Source of the DNA: Cellulomonas palmilytica
GTDB taxonomy: Bacteria > Actinomycetota > Actinomycetes > Actinomycetales > Cellulomonadaceae
NCBI RefSeq assembly: GCF_021590045.1
Contig: NZ_CP062221.1
Span: forward strand, 806,001 to 870,000
DNA length: 64,000 bases
Direction of reading: 5' to 3'
Part shown: positions 17,043 to 25,183 of the stretch, piece after piece
How positions within the stretch are numbered: the stretch's first letter is position 1
Layout: the number at the start of each line of letters is the position of its first letter
The notes under the pieces: model-generated
The model's input: only the letters and a program-made list of their open reading frames with translations
Told to the model about the DNA's origin: nothing
Database searches by the model: none
Program-made: the position numbers and the translations under genes

Positions 17043-18176
17043 ATGGGATTCGCGGACAAGCTGCGCGGCCAGTTCATCGACATCGTCGAGTTCCTCGACG
17101 ACTCGCGGGACACGATCGTCTGGCGCTTCCCGCGCCAGGGCAACGAGATCAAGAACCAGGCCCAGCTGATCGTCCGTGAGGGGCAGGTCGCGGTCTTCGA
17201 GAGCGAGGGCCAGATCGCCGACGTGTTCGGCCCCGGCCACTACACGCTCGAGACGAAGAACCTGCCGATCCTCTCGACCCTCAAGGGCTGGAAGTACGGC
17301 TTCAACTCCCCGTTCAAGGCCGAGGTGTACTTCGTCGCGACCCGGCAGTTCACGGACTTCACGTGGGGCACGCAGCACCCGATCACCCTGCGCGACCCCG
17401 AGTTCGGCATGGTCCGGCTGCGGGCGTTCGGCACGTACGCGCTGCAGGTGAGCGACCCGTCCGCGCTGCTGCGTCAGCTCGTCGGCACGGACTCGAACTT
17501 CCGCACCGACGAGATCGGCGAGTTCTTCCGCCAGAACGTCATCTCCCACCTCGCGCCGGCCATCGCGCAGTCGGGTGTCCCGATGCTCGACCTCGCCGCG
17601 AACCAGCAGGGCCTGTCCGCGAAGCTCGCACCCGCGCTGTCCGCCGAGCTCGCCGAGTACGGCGTGACCATCCCGAAGTTCGTCATCGAGAACATCTCGC
17701 TGCCGCCCGAGGTCGAGGCCGCGCTCGACAAGCGCACCCAGATGGGCGTGCTGGGCGACCTCGACCAGTTCACCAAGTTCCAGACCGCGACCGCGATCGG
17801 CGACGCCGCCAAGAACCCGGGCGGCGCGGGCGAGGGCATGGGCCTCGGCATGGGCATGGCGATGGGCACGCAGATGGCCCAGTCCATCCAGGCGGCCAAC
17901 CAGGCCGCGCCCGCGCCCGCCGCGCAGGCCGGCCCGCCGCCGCTGCCCGTCACCGACGAGCTCTGGTACTACGCCGCGGGCAGCCAGCAGGCCGGCCCGG
18001 TGACGCCCGAGGCGCTCGCGCAGCAGGTCGCCGCCGGGCAGGTGGGCCGCGACACGCTCGTCTGGAAGCAGGGCATGGCCGCGTGGACCGCGGCGGGCCA
18101 GGTGCCGCAGCTCGCCGGCCTGTTCACCGCGCCGCCGCCGCTGCCGCCCACGGCCGCACCGGTGCCGGGGGCCTGA
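17043..18176 (+). CDS. SPFH-domain protein with C-terminal GYF_2 domain (YdjI-like)
   Basis: A 377-residue protein with AAGGAG before the ATG. The N-terminal two thirds are an SPFH/band-7-like 'virion core' module ('NEIKNQAQLIVREGQVAVF', 'GPGHYTLETKNLPILSTL', 'IPKFVIENISLPPEVEAALD'). A Gly/Met-rich hinge ('GMGLGMGMAMGTQM') and an Ala/Pro linker lead to a GYF_2/DUF4339 domain ('LWYYAAGSQQAGPVTPEAL', 'TLVWKQGMAAWTAAG'). In Bacillus, the similar YdjI works with YdjG/H and PspA in envelope stress. The next gene follows after one base, consistent with such a complex. Confidence 0.85.
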   Translation: MGFADKLRGQFIDIVEFLDDSRDTIVWRFPRQGNEIKNQAQLIVREGQVAVFESEGQIADVFGPGHYTLETKNLPILSTLKGWKYGFNSPFKAEVYFVATRQFTDFTWGTQHPITLRDPEFGMVRLRAFGTYALQVSDPSALLRQLVGTDSNFRTDEIGEFFRQNVISHLAPAIAQSGVPMLDLAANQQGLSAKLAPALSAELAEYGVTIPKFVIENISLPPEVEAALDKRTQMGVLGDLDQFTKFQTATAIGDAAKNPGGAGEGMGLGMGMAMGTQMAQSIQAANQAAPAPAAQAGPPPLPVTDELWYYAAGSQQAGPVTPEALAQQVAAGQVGRDTLVWKQGMAAWTAAGQVPQLAGLFTAPPPLPPTAAPVPGA

Positions 18177-18177
18177 C

Positions 18178-19302
18178 GTGACGGGGACGACGACACCGCC
18201 GCCCCTGCCGCAGGACCCGACCGCTGCGCCGGCCGGGTGGGCGGAGGCGAGCGCCGACGTCGAGCGCGGGCGGTGCCCCGCGTGCGGCGGCTCGCTCGCG
18301 TTCGACGCGGCCGTGGCCGCGCTGCGGTGCGGGTCCTGCCGCGCGACGCTCGACGTCACGCACGGCGAGGACGAGCGCGTCGACGAGCACGACTACGAGC
18401 GTTGGCGCGCACGCAACCCGCGCTACTCCGTCGCGTCCGTGCCCGCGCAGCCGCTCGCGTGCGAGGGGTGCGGCGCGACCACGGAGACCACCGACATCGC
18501 CGGCGCGTGCCGGTTCTGCGGCGGCAACCTCGTCGCGACCACGCTCCCCGAGGGTGTCATCGCCCCCGAGGCGGTCCTGCCGTTCGGCGTCGACTCGCGC
18601 ACCGCGCGCGAGAACGTCACGACGTGGGTGCGCTCGCGGTGGTTCGCGCCGTCCGCGCTCAAGAAGGTCGGCGACACCGAGTCCATCCGCGGCACCTACG
18701 TGCCGCACTGGACGTTCGACGCCCGCACGACGAGCGACTACGTGGGCCAGCGCGGCGACCACTACACCGAGAAGCAGGGCGACCACGAGGTCCGCCGCAC
18801 GCGCTGGCGCCACGCCGCCGGCCGCGTGCGCCGCGACTTCGACGACCTGCTCGTCCCGGCGTCCCGCGCGCTGCCGCGCAACCGGCTCGACAAGCTCGGG
18901 CCGTGGACGCTCAAGGCCGCGCAGCCGTACCGGCACGAGTACCTCGTCGGGCACTGCGCGCCGCGCTACGACGTGGACCCGCAGGACGCCCACGCGCAGG
19001 CGAAGCAGCGCATGGACGCGCAGATCCGCCAGGACGTCGAGCACGACATCGGCGGCGACGAGCAGCGCGTGCACTCGATCAGCACGACGTACTCGGACGT
19101 CATGTTCAAGCTCGTCCTGCTGCCCGTGTGGCTCGCGACGTTCATGTACGCCGGCAAGCAGTGGCAGGTCATGGTCAACGCGAACACCGGGCAGGTCGTC
19201 GGCGAGCGGCCGTGGTCCGTGCCGAAGATCGTCGCGGCGGTCGTCGTCGGGATCGTGCTCGTGGTGCTGGCGGTCTGGCTCTACGGCCGCAACCAGCAGT
19301 GA
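18178..19302 (+). CDS. Zinc-ribbon membrane protein, partner of the SPFH protein
   Basis: A 374-residue protein (GTG start, one base after the previous stop). It has two zinc ribbons: 'CPACGGSLAF...LRCGSC' (about residues 33-59) and 'CEGCGATTE...CRFCGG' (about 95-118). A long central domain has 'YVPHWTFDARTTSDYVGQRG', and two C-terminal membrane helices are at about 310-330 and 348-370. This layout resembles the YdjG-type ribbon proteins encoded beside YdjI. It probably anchors the SPFH partner at the membrane; the stress role is inferred from homologous context. Confidence 0.78.
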   Translation: MTGTTTPPPLPQDPTAAPAGWAEASADVERGRCPACGGSLAFDAAVAALRCGSCRATLDVTHGEDERVDEHDYERWRARNPRYSVASVPAQPLACEGCGATTETTDIAGACRFCGGNLVATTLPEGVIAPEAVLPFGVDSRTARENVTTWVRSRWFAPSALKKVGDTESIRGTYVPHWTFDARTTSDYVGQRGDHYTEKQGDHEVRRTRWRHAAGRVRRDFDDLLVPASRALPRNRLDKLGPWTLKAAQPYRHEYLVGHCAPRYDVDPQDAHAQAKQRMDAQIRQDVEHDIGGDEQRVHSISTTYSDVMFKLVLLPVWLATFMYAGKQWQVMVNANTGQVVGERPWSVPKIVAAVVVGIVLVVLAVWLYGRNQQ

Positions 19303-19314
19303 CGGCCACGCGGG

Positions 19315-19914
19315 CTACGCGAAGCGCGAGGCGAGCCACTCGAGCAGGAGCGCCTTCTCCGCCGCCTGGACGCGCGCCCGCAGCGCGGGGACGTCGTCGC
19401 CCGGCTCGACGGGGACGGTGACCTGGGCCAGGACGGGACCCTCGTCGTACTCGGGCGTGACGACGTGCACGGACGCGCCGGTCTCGCGCGCGCCGTCGGC
19501 GAGCACCGCGGCGTGCACGCGGTCGCCGTACATGCCCTGCCCGCCGTACGCGGGCAGCAGTGCGGGGTGCGTGTTGACGACGAGCCCGGGGAACGCGGAC
19601 AGCGTGCGCGGGCCGAGCTTCTTCATGTACCCGGCGAGCACGACGAGCTGCGCGCCGGACTCGACGAGCGCGTGGAGCATCGCGGCGTCGAGGACCGCGG
19701 GGTCGGGGTGCGTGGCTCCCGAGAGGTGGCGCGTCGGGACGCCGCGCTCGCGGGCGTGCGCGAGGGCGCCCGAACCGCTGTTGTTGCTGATGACGAGCGC
19801 GACCTCGGCGGCCACGGTGTCACCGGCGGCGTCCATGATCGCGGCGGCCGTCGAGCCCGTCCCGGAGGCGAGGATCGCGATGCGCGGGCGCGGGCTGTCG
19901 GTGGGCTGCGGCAC
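19315..19914 (-). CDS. purN: Phosphoribosylglycinamide formyltransferase
   Basis: A 199-residue enzyme of purine synthesis that transfers formyl from 10-formyl-THF to GAR. Key residues are visible: Asn in '[11 protein letters not shown]', His in '[19 protein letters not shown]' and Asp in '[11 protein letters not shown]'. The nucleotide side opens with '[16 protein letters not shown]'. I start at the GTG at 19914, because TATGCT ends 6 nt upstream (leaderless); an in-frame GTG at 19920 is the alternative. In many actinobacteria purN is next to purH, but here it stands alone, convergent with the zinc-ribbon gene. Confidence 0.93.
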   Translation of the reverse strand: MPQPTDSPRPRIAILASGTGSTAAAIMDAAGDTVAAEVALVISNNSGSGALAHARERGVPTRHLSGATHPDPAVLDAAMLHALVESGAQLVVLAGYMKKLGPRTLSAFPGLVVNTHPALLPAYGGQGMYGDRVHAAVLADGARETGASVHVVTPEYDEGPVLAQVTVPVEPGDDVPALRARVQAAEKALLLEWLASRFA

Positions 19915-20086
19915 CGGCACAGCATAGGGCGGGGTGCGCGGTGGCCGGTGGCCTCGCTCGTCGTGACGTGACCGCAACACGGCTGTCACACTCCACTCGT
20001 ACCGTCGCGCACGAACGGGGCAACGACAGCGCGGTCACCACGGCCGCGTCCGGCGTCCCCGCACGGTGGGCAGGGAGGGCGCGCGG

Positions 20087-22318
20087 ATGTTCGAGCACGT
20101 GGACCCGTTCATCGGCACGGACGCGACCGACCTGCCCGTGCCCACCGGCCTCGCGGCCACGTGGTGGTGGCCGAAGCCGCAGGTCGGCAACACGCACCCC
20201 GGCGCGACCTACCCGTTCGGCATGGTCTCCGCGTGCGCGTACTCGGGTGCGTACCCCACGGGCTACGGCCTGTACGACCTGTCGACCGAGGGGCTGCCCC
20301 CGGTGCTGCACGACGACCTCGTCGCGAGCGGGTTCACGCACTTCCAGCAGTCCGGCACGGGCGCGATCCGCAAGTACTACAACTACTTCCGCGTGACGCC
20401 GATGCTGCGCCCGCTCGACGACCTGGGCACCGCGTGGCGGATCGTCGAGGAGGAGGCCGAGCCCGGGTACTACGCGGCGACGCTCGAGTCGGGCGTGCGC
20501 GCGGAGATCACCGTGGGCCCCAAGTCGGCCGTGCACCGGTACACGTTCCCCGCGCACCACGCGGCGCGCGTGGTCATCGACTTCTCGCTCGGCGGGCTCG
20601 ACATCCCGTTCGGCCGGACCATCCCGCTGCGGGCGCACCTCGGCATGGTCGGTCCCGGGCAGGCGGAGGGCGAGATCGTCGTCGAGGGGGCGCCGCTCGC
20701 GGTGCGCGTCGAGTGCGACACCCCGGGCTGGCGCCAGATGCTCTGGTACGACCGCCGCCTCATGCCGGGCGGGACGCGCCTGGACTTCGACCGCATCCGC
20801 CCGACGACGCTGCGGCCGTTCGGCCTCATGTGGGCGGGCCCCGCCGAGGCCGGGCAGGTGGTCGAGCTGCGGTTCGGGTTCTCGCTGCGCGGCGTCGACC
20901 AGGCGCGCCAGACGCTGGAGGCCGAGCTCGGCGGCGGGGGAGCGCCCGCGTTCGACGAGCGCCGCGGCGCGACGCGCGAGGTGTGGCGCGAGCACCTGGG
21001 CAAGGTCGCGGTGGACACGCCCTCCTCGGACAAGCAGACGATCATGGCGACCGCGCTGTACCACTCGCTCGTCAAGCCGTGCCTCGCGCCCGACGAGTCG
21101 CCGTTCTGGCCGACGCCGGGACCGTTCGCGTTCGACCTGTCGACCATGTGGGACATCTACCGCACGCACCTGCCGCTCATGACGGCGCTCGTCCCCGAGC
21201 GGTCCGTCGAGCTCGCGAACGCGCTGCTGCAGATCGCCGAGGAGGAGGGCAACCTCCCGATCGGCTACCGCATGGCGCGCGGCGCGGACCGGTTCTCGCG
21301 GCAGGGCTCCGCGCTCGCGCACACGTTCCTCGCGGACCTGTGCTCGCTCGGCCTGCCGGGCCTCGAGTGGGACTGGGCGCTGGTGCACCTGCACGACGAC
21401 CTGCGCCGCACGTACGGCGAGGAGTACCTGCAGCGCGGCATCACCCACCCCGTCAGCCACACGCTCGACATCGCGTTCGGCTACTGGTGCTCGGCGATCG
21501 TCGCCGCGCGCGTCGGCGACCTCACGCTCGTCGACCAGTTCGGCTCGCTCGCCGGCGGGTGGACCAAGGCGTACGGGCCCGACGGGCTGCTCGTCGACTC
21601 CACCTGGTACGAGGGCGGGAAGTGGAACTACTCGTTCCGCCTCATGCACGACATGGCGACGCGCGTCGCGCTCGCGGGCGGCGACCGCGCGTTCGTCGGG
21701 ATGCTCGACCGGTTCTTCGGCTTCGGCGCGGACCCCGTCAAGCAGCCGGGCGTGCGCCCCGACGCCGAGGAGATGGCCGCGGGCTACGCGCTCGACCGGT
21801 TCGAGGGCCTCAACAACGAGCCCGACATGGAGGCTCCCTGGGCGTACATGTACGCCGGGCGTCCCGACCGCACCGCGCACGTGGTGCACGACGTCGTCCA
21901 GCAGCAGTTCGGCACGGGCCGTGGCGGGCTGCCGGGCAACGACGACTCCGGCGGCCTGTCGTCCTGGTACGTGTGGGCGTCGCTCGGGGTCTTCCCCGTC
22001 GCGGGGCAGAACCTGTTCCTGCTCAACGCGCCCGCGTGGCGCGAGTCGCGCGTCGACGTCGCCGGCGGGACGCTGTCGATCGAGACCACCGGGTTCGTCG
22101 AACCCGAACCGGGCGGCCCGGCGCAGCACGTGCAGTCCGTGCACCTGGACGGCGTGGAGCTGGACCGGCCCTACCTGACGGGCGGCGAGCTGCACCGCGG
22201 CGGGCGGCTGCTCGTCGCTCTCGGCCCCGAACCCTCGGGGTGGGGGACGCGGAACCGACCGCCCTCCGCCCCCGCACCGGCGACAGGTGTGCCGCTCTCG
22301 CGGCTCGCGACCCCCTGA
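20087..22318 (+). CDS. GH92 alpha-mannosidase
   Basis: A 743-residue enzyme. The ATG at 20087 has GGGAGGG upstream; an in-frame GTG 21 bp earlier is less likely. GH92 marks are 'VDPFIGTD', 'NTHPGATYPFGMV', 'GYGLYDLS' near the N-terminus, 'FDLSTMWDIYRTHLPLMTAL' in the middle, and 'GLPGNDDSGGLSSWYVWASL' near the end. There is no signal peptide, so it acts on imported mannosides or on intracellular glycans. GH92 enzymes are Ca-dependent inverting exo-mannosidases. A GT4 glycosyltransferase follows 91 bp downstream, so a glycan-remodelling role is also possible. Confidence 0.93.
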   Translation: MFEHVDPFIGTDATDLPVPTGLAATWWWPKPQVGNTHPGATYPFGMVSACAYSGAYPTGYGLYDLSTEGLPPVLHDDLVASGFTHFQQSGTGAIRKYYNYFRVTPMLRPLDDLGTAWRIVEEEAEPGYYAATLESGVRAEITVGPKSAVHRYTFPAHHAARVVIDFSLGGLDIPFGRTIPLRAHLGMVGPGQAEGEIVVEGAPLAVRVECDTPGWRQMLWYDRRLMPGGTRLDFDRIRPTTLRPFGLMWAGPAEAGQVVELRFGFSLRGVDQARQTLEAELGGGGAPAFDERRGATREVWREHLGKVAVDTPSSDKQTIMATALYHSLVKPCLAPDESPFWPTPGPFAFDLSTMWDIYRTHLPLMTALVPERSVELANALLQIAEEEGNLPIGYRMARGADRFSRQGSALAHTFLADLCSLGLPGLEWDWALVHLHDDLRRTYGEEYLQRGITHPVSHTLDIAFGYWCSAIVAARVGDLTLVDQFGSLAGGWTKAYGPDGLLVDSTWYEGGKWNYSFRLMHDMATRVALAGGDRAFVGMLDRFFGFGADPVKQPGVRPDAEEMAAGYALDRFEGLNNEPDMEAPWAYMYAGRPDRTAHVVHDVVQQQFGTGRGGLPGNDDSGGLSSWYVWASLGVFPVAGQNLFLLNAPAWRESRVDVAGGTLSIETTGFVEPEPGGPAQHVQSVHLDGVELDRPYLTGGELHRGGRLLVALGPEPSGWGTRNRPPSAPAPATGVPLSRLATP

Positions 22319-22409
22319 CCCCGCCGACCTCCCGGCCGTGACCCGGCCGTCCCGCGCGCACCCGCGCACCCTCCCCGCACCACCACCCACAGCCCGAGAG
22401 GACGACGCC

Positions 22410-23717
22410 ATGACCCAGCCCGTCGCCCGCCCGAACCGCCGCCTCGTCATCGTCGTACGCGCCGACCCGGTCATCTGCGGGCACTCCGGCGAGGCCCGCA
22501 ACCTCGCCGAGGCCGCGCTGGACCGCGGGTTCGACGAGGTCCGCATCGTCACCTGGCCCGTGGACCGGCTGCAGGCGGCGGGGCTGCCGCTCAAGCCGCT
22601 CGACGGCGTGCTGCCGTACTCGCCGGGCATCGTGGTCGAACGCCCCGCACCCGTGGGGGACTACAAGGTGCCCGACGGGCGCTGGCTCGCCGGGCTCACC
22701 GGCCGGCTCGTCGAGCTGTTCACCGACGGCGTGCCGACCGTCGCGATGTCGCTGTACCTGTCGCCGCACGCCACGGCCGTCGCGGACGCCGTGCACGTCG
22801 CGCGCCGCACCGGCCTGCCCGTGGACGTCGTCACGGTCGCGGAGGCCGTGGGCTCGGACGTCACCAACGTGGTGCGCGCGTGCGTCGAGGAGGGCCGGTT
22901 CGGCGCCGCCGCTCACGTGCTGTCCGCCTACCTCGAGCACGACGTGTGCCTCGCGGTCTCGCACTACACGCGCGACCTCGTCGTGACCGAGGCCGCCGCG
23001 CTCGACGCGGCGCACGGCACGCGGTTCGCCTCGGAGCTGCGCTCGCGCGTCGCGATCTCCTACCCGGCCGTCGATGTGGCCGCGTACGTGCACCGGGACG
23101 ACGACGAGACCGCGCGCGTGCTCGCGGCCCGCGGCCTGACCCGCGGCGGGTACGTGCTGTACCTGTCGCGCCTCGCGCACGCCAAGGGCGTCGACGACCT
23201 CATCGACGGGTTCGTCGCCTCGGGAGCGCCCGAAGCCGGGCAGCGCCTGGTGGTCGCCGGCAACGGCCCGCAGGCCGCCGAGCTGCACGACCGCGCCGCC
23301 GCGTCCGGGCACGGCGACCTCATCACGTTCCTGCACGACGTGCCCGACGACGAGAAGCCGCACCTCATGGCGGGCTGCACCGCGTTCGTGCTGCCGTCCA
23401 AGCCGCGGCCGGAGTTCGTCGAGACGTTCGGCATCGCGCTCGTCGAGAACATGCTGTCCGGCGGCGGGCCGGTCGTCACGACCGACACCGGCGGGATCGG
23501 CGAGGCCGTCGGGACCACCGCGCTCGTCGTGCCGACCTGCGACCCGGGTGCGATCGCGGCCGCGCTCGACAAGGTCCTCGCGATGGACGACGACGAACGC
23601 GCGGCCTGGTCCGGGCGGGCGCGCGAGCACGCGCTGCAGTTCGAGCGCGGCGTCGTCCTCGACAAGATCCTCGACCACGTCGCGGCGGCCACCCGCACCC
23701 CGGCCCTCCTGCCCTGA
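22410..23717 (+). CDS. GT4-family glycosyltransferase
   Basis: A 435-residue GT-B enzyme with GAGAGGA before its ATG. The N-terminal acceptor domain includes an unusual 'VIVVRADPVICGHSGEARNL'. The C-terminal donor domain has 'YVLYLSRLAHAKGVDDLI', 'VVAGNGPQ' and the E-x7-E region 'KPRPEFVETFGIALVENML'. The second glutamate matches the GT4 phosphate/ribose contact. Such enzymes use NDP-sugars with retention. The acceptor is unknown; N-acetylglucosamine- or mannosyl-type glycans are typical. It lies downstream of the GH92 gene and may form an operon with it. Confidence 0.85.
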   Translation: MTQPVARPNRRLVIVVRADPVICGHSGEARNLAEAALDRGFDEVRIVTWPVDRLQAAGLPLKPLDGVLPYSPGIVVERPAPVGDYKVPDGRWLAGLTGRLVELFTDGVPTVAMSLYLSPHATAVADAVHVARRTGLPVDVVTVAEAVGSDVTNVVRACVEEGRFGAAAHVLSAYLEHDVCLAVSHYTRDLVVTEAAALDAAHGTRFASELRSRVAISYPAVDVAAYVHRDDDETARVLAARGLTRGGYVLYLSRLAHAKGVDDLIDGFVASGAPEAGQRLVVAGNGPQAAELHDRAAASGHGDLITFLHDVPDDEKPHLMAGCTAFVLPSKPRPEFVETFGIALVENMLSGGGPVVTTDTGGIGEAVGTTALVVPTCDPGAIAAALDKVLAMDDDERAAWSGRAREHALQFERGVVLDKILDHVAAATRTPALLP

Positions 23718-23850
23718 GCCCCCGCGGCCGGCCGGGGTCACCCGATCGGTCCCCGTGCCGTGGATACCGCCCACGCGGGTGCGTCCGGTTCGCTACGGTC
23801 TCCAGCGACCACCGCGCCGTCCGGCGCAGGACGACGGGAGGCCGCGCGAC

Positions 23851-24195
23851 GTGCACCGCAACCACGTCTACGTGTTCGACGTGCTGCGCGCCGACCCCGC
23901 GCGGCTCGACGACCTCGACGCGGTGCGCGGTGCGCTGACCGACCTCGTCGCGGACGCGGGTCTGCACGCCGTGGGCGCCGAGGCCGTGCACCGGTTCGCG
24001 CCGCAAGGCCTGAGCCTGGCGATCCTGCTCGCCGAGTCGCACGTCGCGGTCCACACGTGGCCCGAGCACGGCGCGGCGTACGTGACGCTCACGAGCTGCC
24101 GCCGCCCCGACGACGGGTTCGTCGAACGGACGCGCGCCGCGCTCGCCACCGCGCTCGCCGGCACCGTCGTCGTGCGCGAGGTCCCCGCCGCATGA
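23851..24195 (+). CDS. speD: S-adenosylmethionine decarboxylase proenzyme
   Basis: A 114-residue prokaryotic-type AdoMetDC from the GTG at 23851 (GGGAGG upstream). The self-cleavage site lies in 'LLAESHVAVHTWPEHGAAYV': cleavage before the Ser of ESH yields the pyruvoyl group. The downstream His and the Cys of 'TLTSCRRP' match the active site of the short SpeD family. It makes decarboxylated AdoMet, the aminopropyl donor for the aminopropyltransferase encoded at 25184. The stop overlaps the DUF4178 start (ATGA), which shows operon structure. Confidence 0.92.
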   Translation: MHRNHVYVFDVLRADPARLDDLDAVRGALTDLVADAGLHAVGAEAVHRFAPQGLSLAILLAESHVAVHTWPEHGAAYVTLTSCRRPDDGFVERTRAALATALAGTVVVREVPAA

Positions 24196-24914
24196 GCGTC
24201 GGACCCCGGCCCCGCGCCCGCATGGCGCTCGGCAAGCACCTCGTCGGCGACCCGCCGTGGCGCTCGATCCCGCACGGCGTCGTCGTGTACGAGGAGTACG
24301 ACTCCGAGGACCGGACCACGTACACGTGGGAGGAGTGGGAGGTCCTCGGGTACGAGAACCTCGACTTCTGGGTCGAGTACGACCACTACACGCGCAACGT
24401 CACGCTGTACCGGCCGCTCGAGATCGTCGAGCGGCTCGACCCCACGCACCTGCAGCAAGGCCAGTGGCTCGGCGTCACGTGGCGCGGGCAGACCCACCAG
24501 GTGCGCGTCGACGAGGTCGGCGTCGGGCGCATCGCGTACCTCGAGGGCGGCTTCACGTACGACCTGCAGCTCGGCCAGGACGTCGCGTACGCCGAGCTGC
24601 GCGGCCACGGGTTCGTGCTGTCCGTCGAGAAGTTCGACGAGCGCGTGCTCGACGTCTACCACGGCGTCGTCCTCGACACCGCCGGCCAGAAGGCGCACTT
24701 CGGCAGGCGCGTCGCGCCGCGCAACCTGCGCCCGCTCGTCGTCGGCCTCGTCATGGCGCTCGGCCTCGGCGTGCTCGGCGTCGCGTGCTCGCGGACCGTC
24801 GAGGAGTGCACGCCCCGCACCGTGCAGACCGAGACGGGTGCGGTCACCACGACCGACCAGGTGTGCGTCCGGCGGTCCGTGTTCGGCGGAGGCGGCGGAG
24901 GGCTCGGCAAGTGA
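24192..24914 (+). CDS. DUF4178 domain protein with C-terminal membrane segment
   Basis: A 240-residue protein that overlaps speD by 4 bp. The body has DUF4178 patterns: 'GVVVYEEYDSEDRTTYTWEEW', split near residues 28-50, 'LGYENLDFWVEYDH', and 'LQQGQWLGVTWRGQTHQVRVDE'. A hydrophobic helix at about 180-200 ('LVVGLVMALGLGVLGVACS') and a Cys-containing tail with a poly-Gly end suggest a membrane-anchored protein. DUF4178, DUF350, SpeD-like and SpeE-like genes travel together in many bacteria. The joint function is not known, and polyamine transfer to a membrane partner is only a guess. Confidence 0.82.
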   Translation: MSVGPRPRARMALGKHLVGDPPWRSIPHGVVVYEEYDSEDRTTYTWEEWEVLGYENLDFWVEYDHYTRNVTLYRPLEIVERLDPTHLQQGQWLGVTWRGQTHQVRVDEVGVGRIAYLEGGFTYDLQLGQDVAYAELRGHGFVLSVEKFDERVLDVYHGVVLDTAGQKAHFGRRVAPRNLRPLVVGLVMALGLGVLGVACSRTVEECTPRTVQTETGAVTTTDQVCVRRSVFGGGGGGLGK

Positions 24915-24972
24915 ACGTCCCGCAGCAGGAGGTGCGCCCGTGATCAGCGTCATCGATGAAGGAGAAACGTCC

Positions 24973-25176
24973 ATGATCGTCGAGTTCCTGTCGACCCTGC
25001 TGTACTCGGTCGTCGGCATCGTCATGCTGCTGCTGGCGATCGTCGTCGCCGACCGGCTGTTCCGGCTCAACCTGCGCCACGAGCTCGTCGAGGAGCACAA
25101 CGTCGCGTTCGGCATCCTCATCGCGGGCATGGCCATCGCGATCGGCGTGATCATCGCGGGCACCATCAGCTCCTGA
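24973..25176 (+). CDS. DUF350 small membrane protein
   Basis: A 67-residue protein with two membrane helices (about 8-28 and 43-65) around 'RLFRLNLRHELVEEHNVAFGI', split by the loop; the polar 'EEHN' before helix 2 is typical of DUF350. The ATG at 24973 has AAGGAGA 7 nt upstream. A GTG at 24940 in the same frame also has a strong AGGAGG and would add 11 residues, so either start could be used. It sits between DUF4178 and the aminopropyltransferase, its usual neighbours. Confidence 0.83.
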   Translation: MIVEFLSTLLYSVVGIVMLLLAIVVADRLFRLNLRHELVEEHNVAFGILIAGMAIAIGVIIAGTISS

Positions 25177-25183
25177 GCGCCGC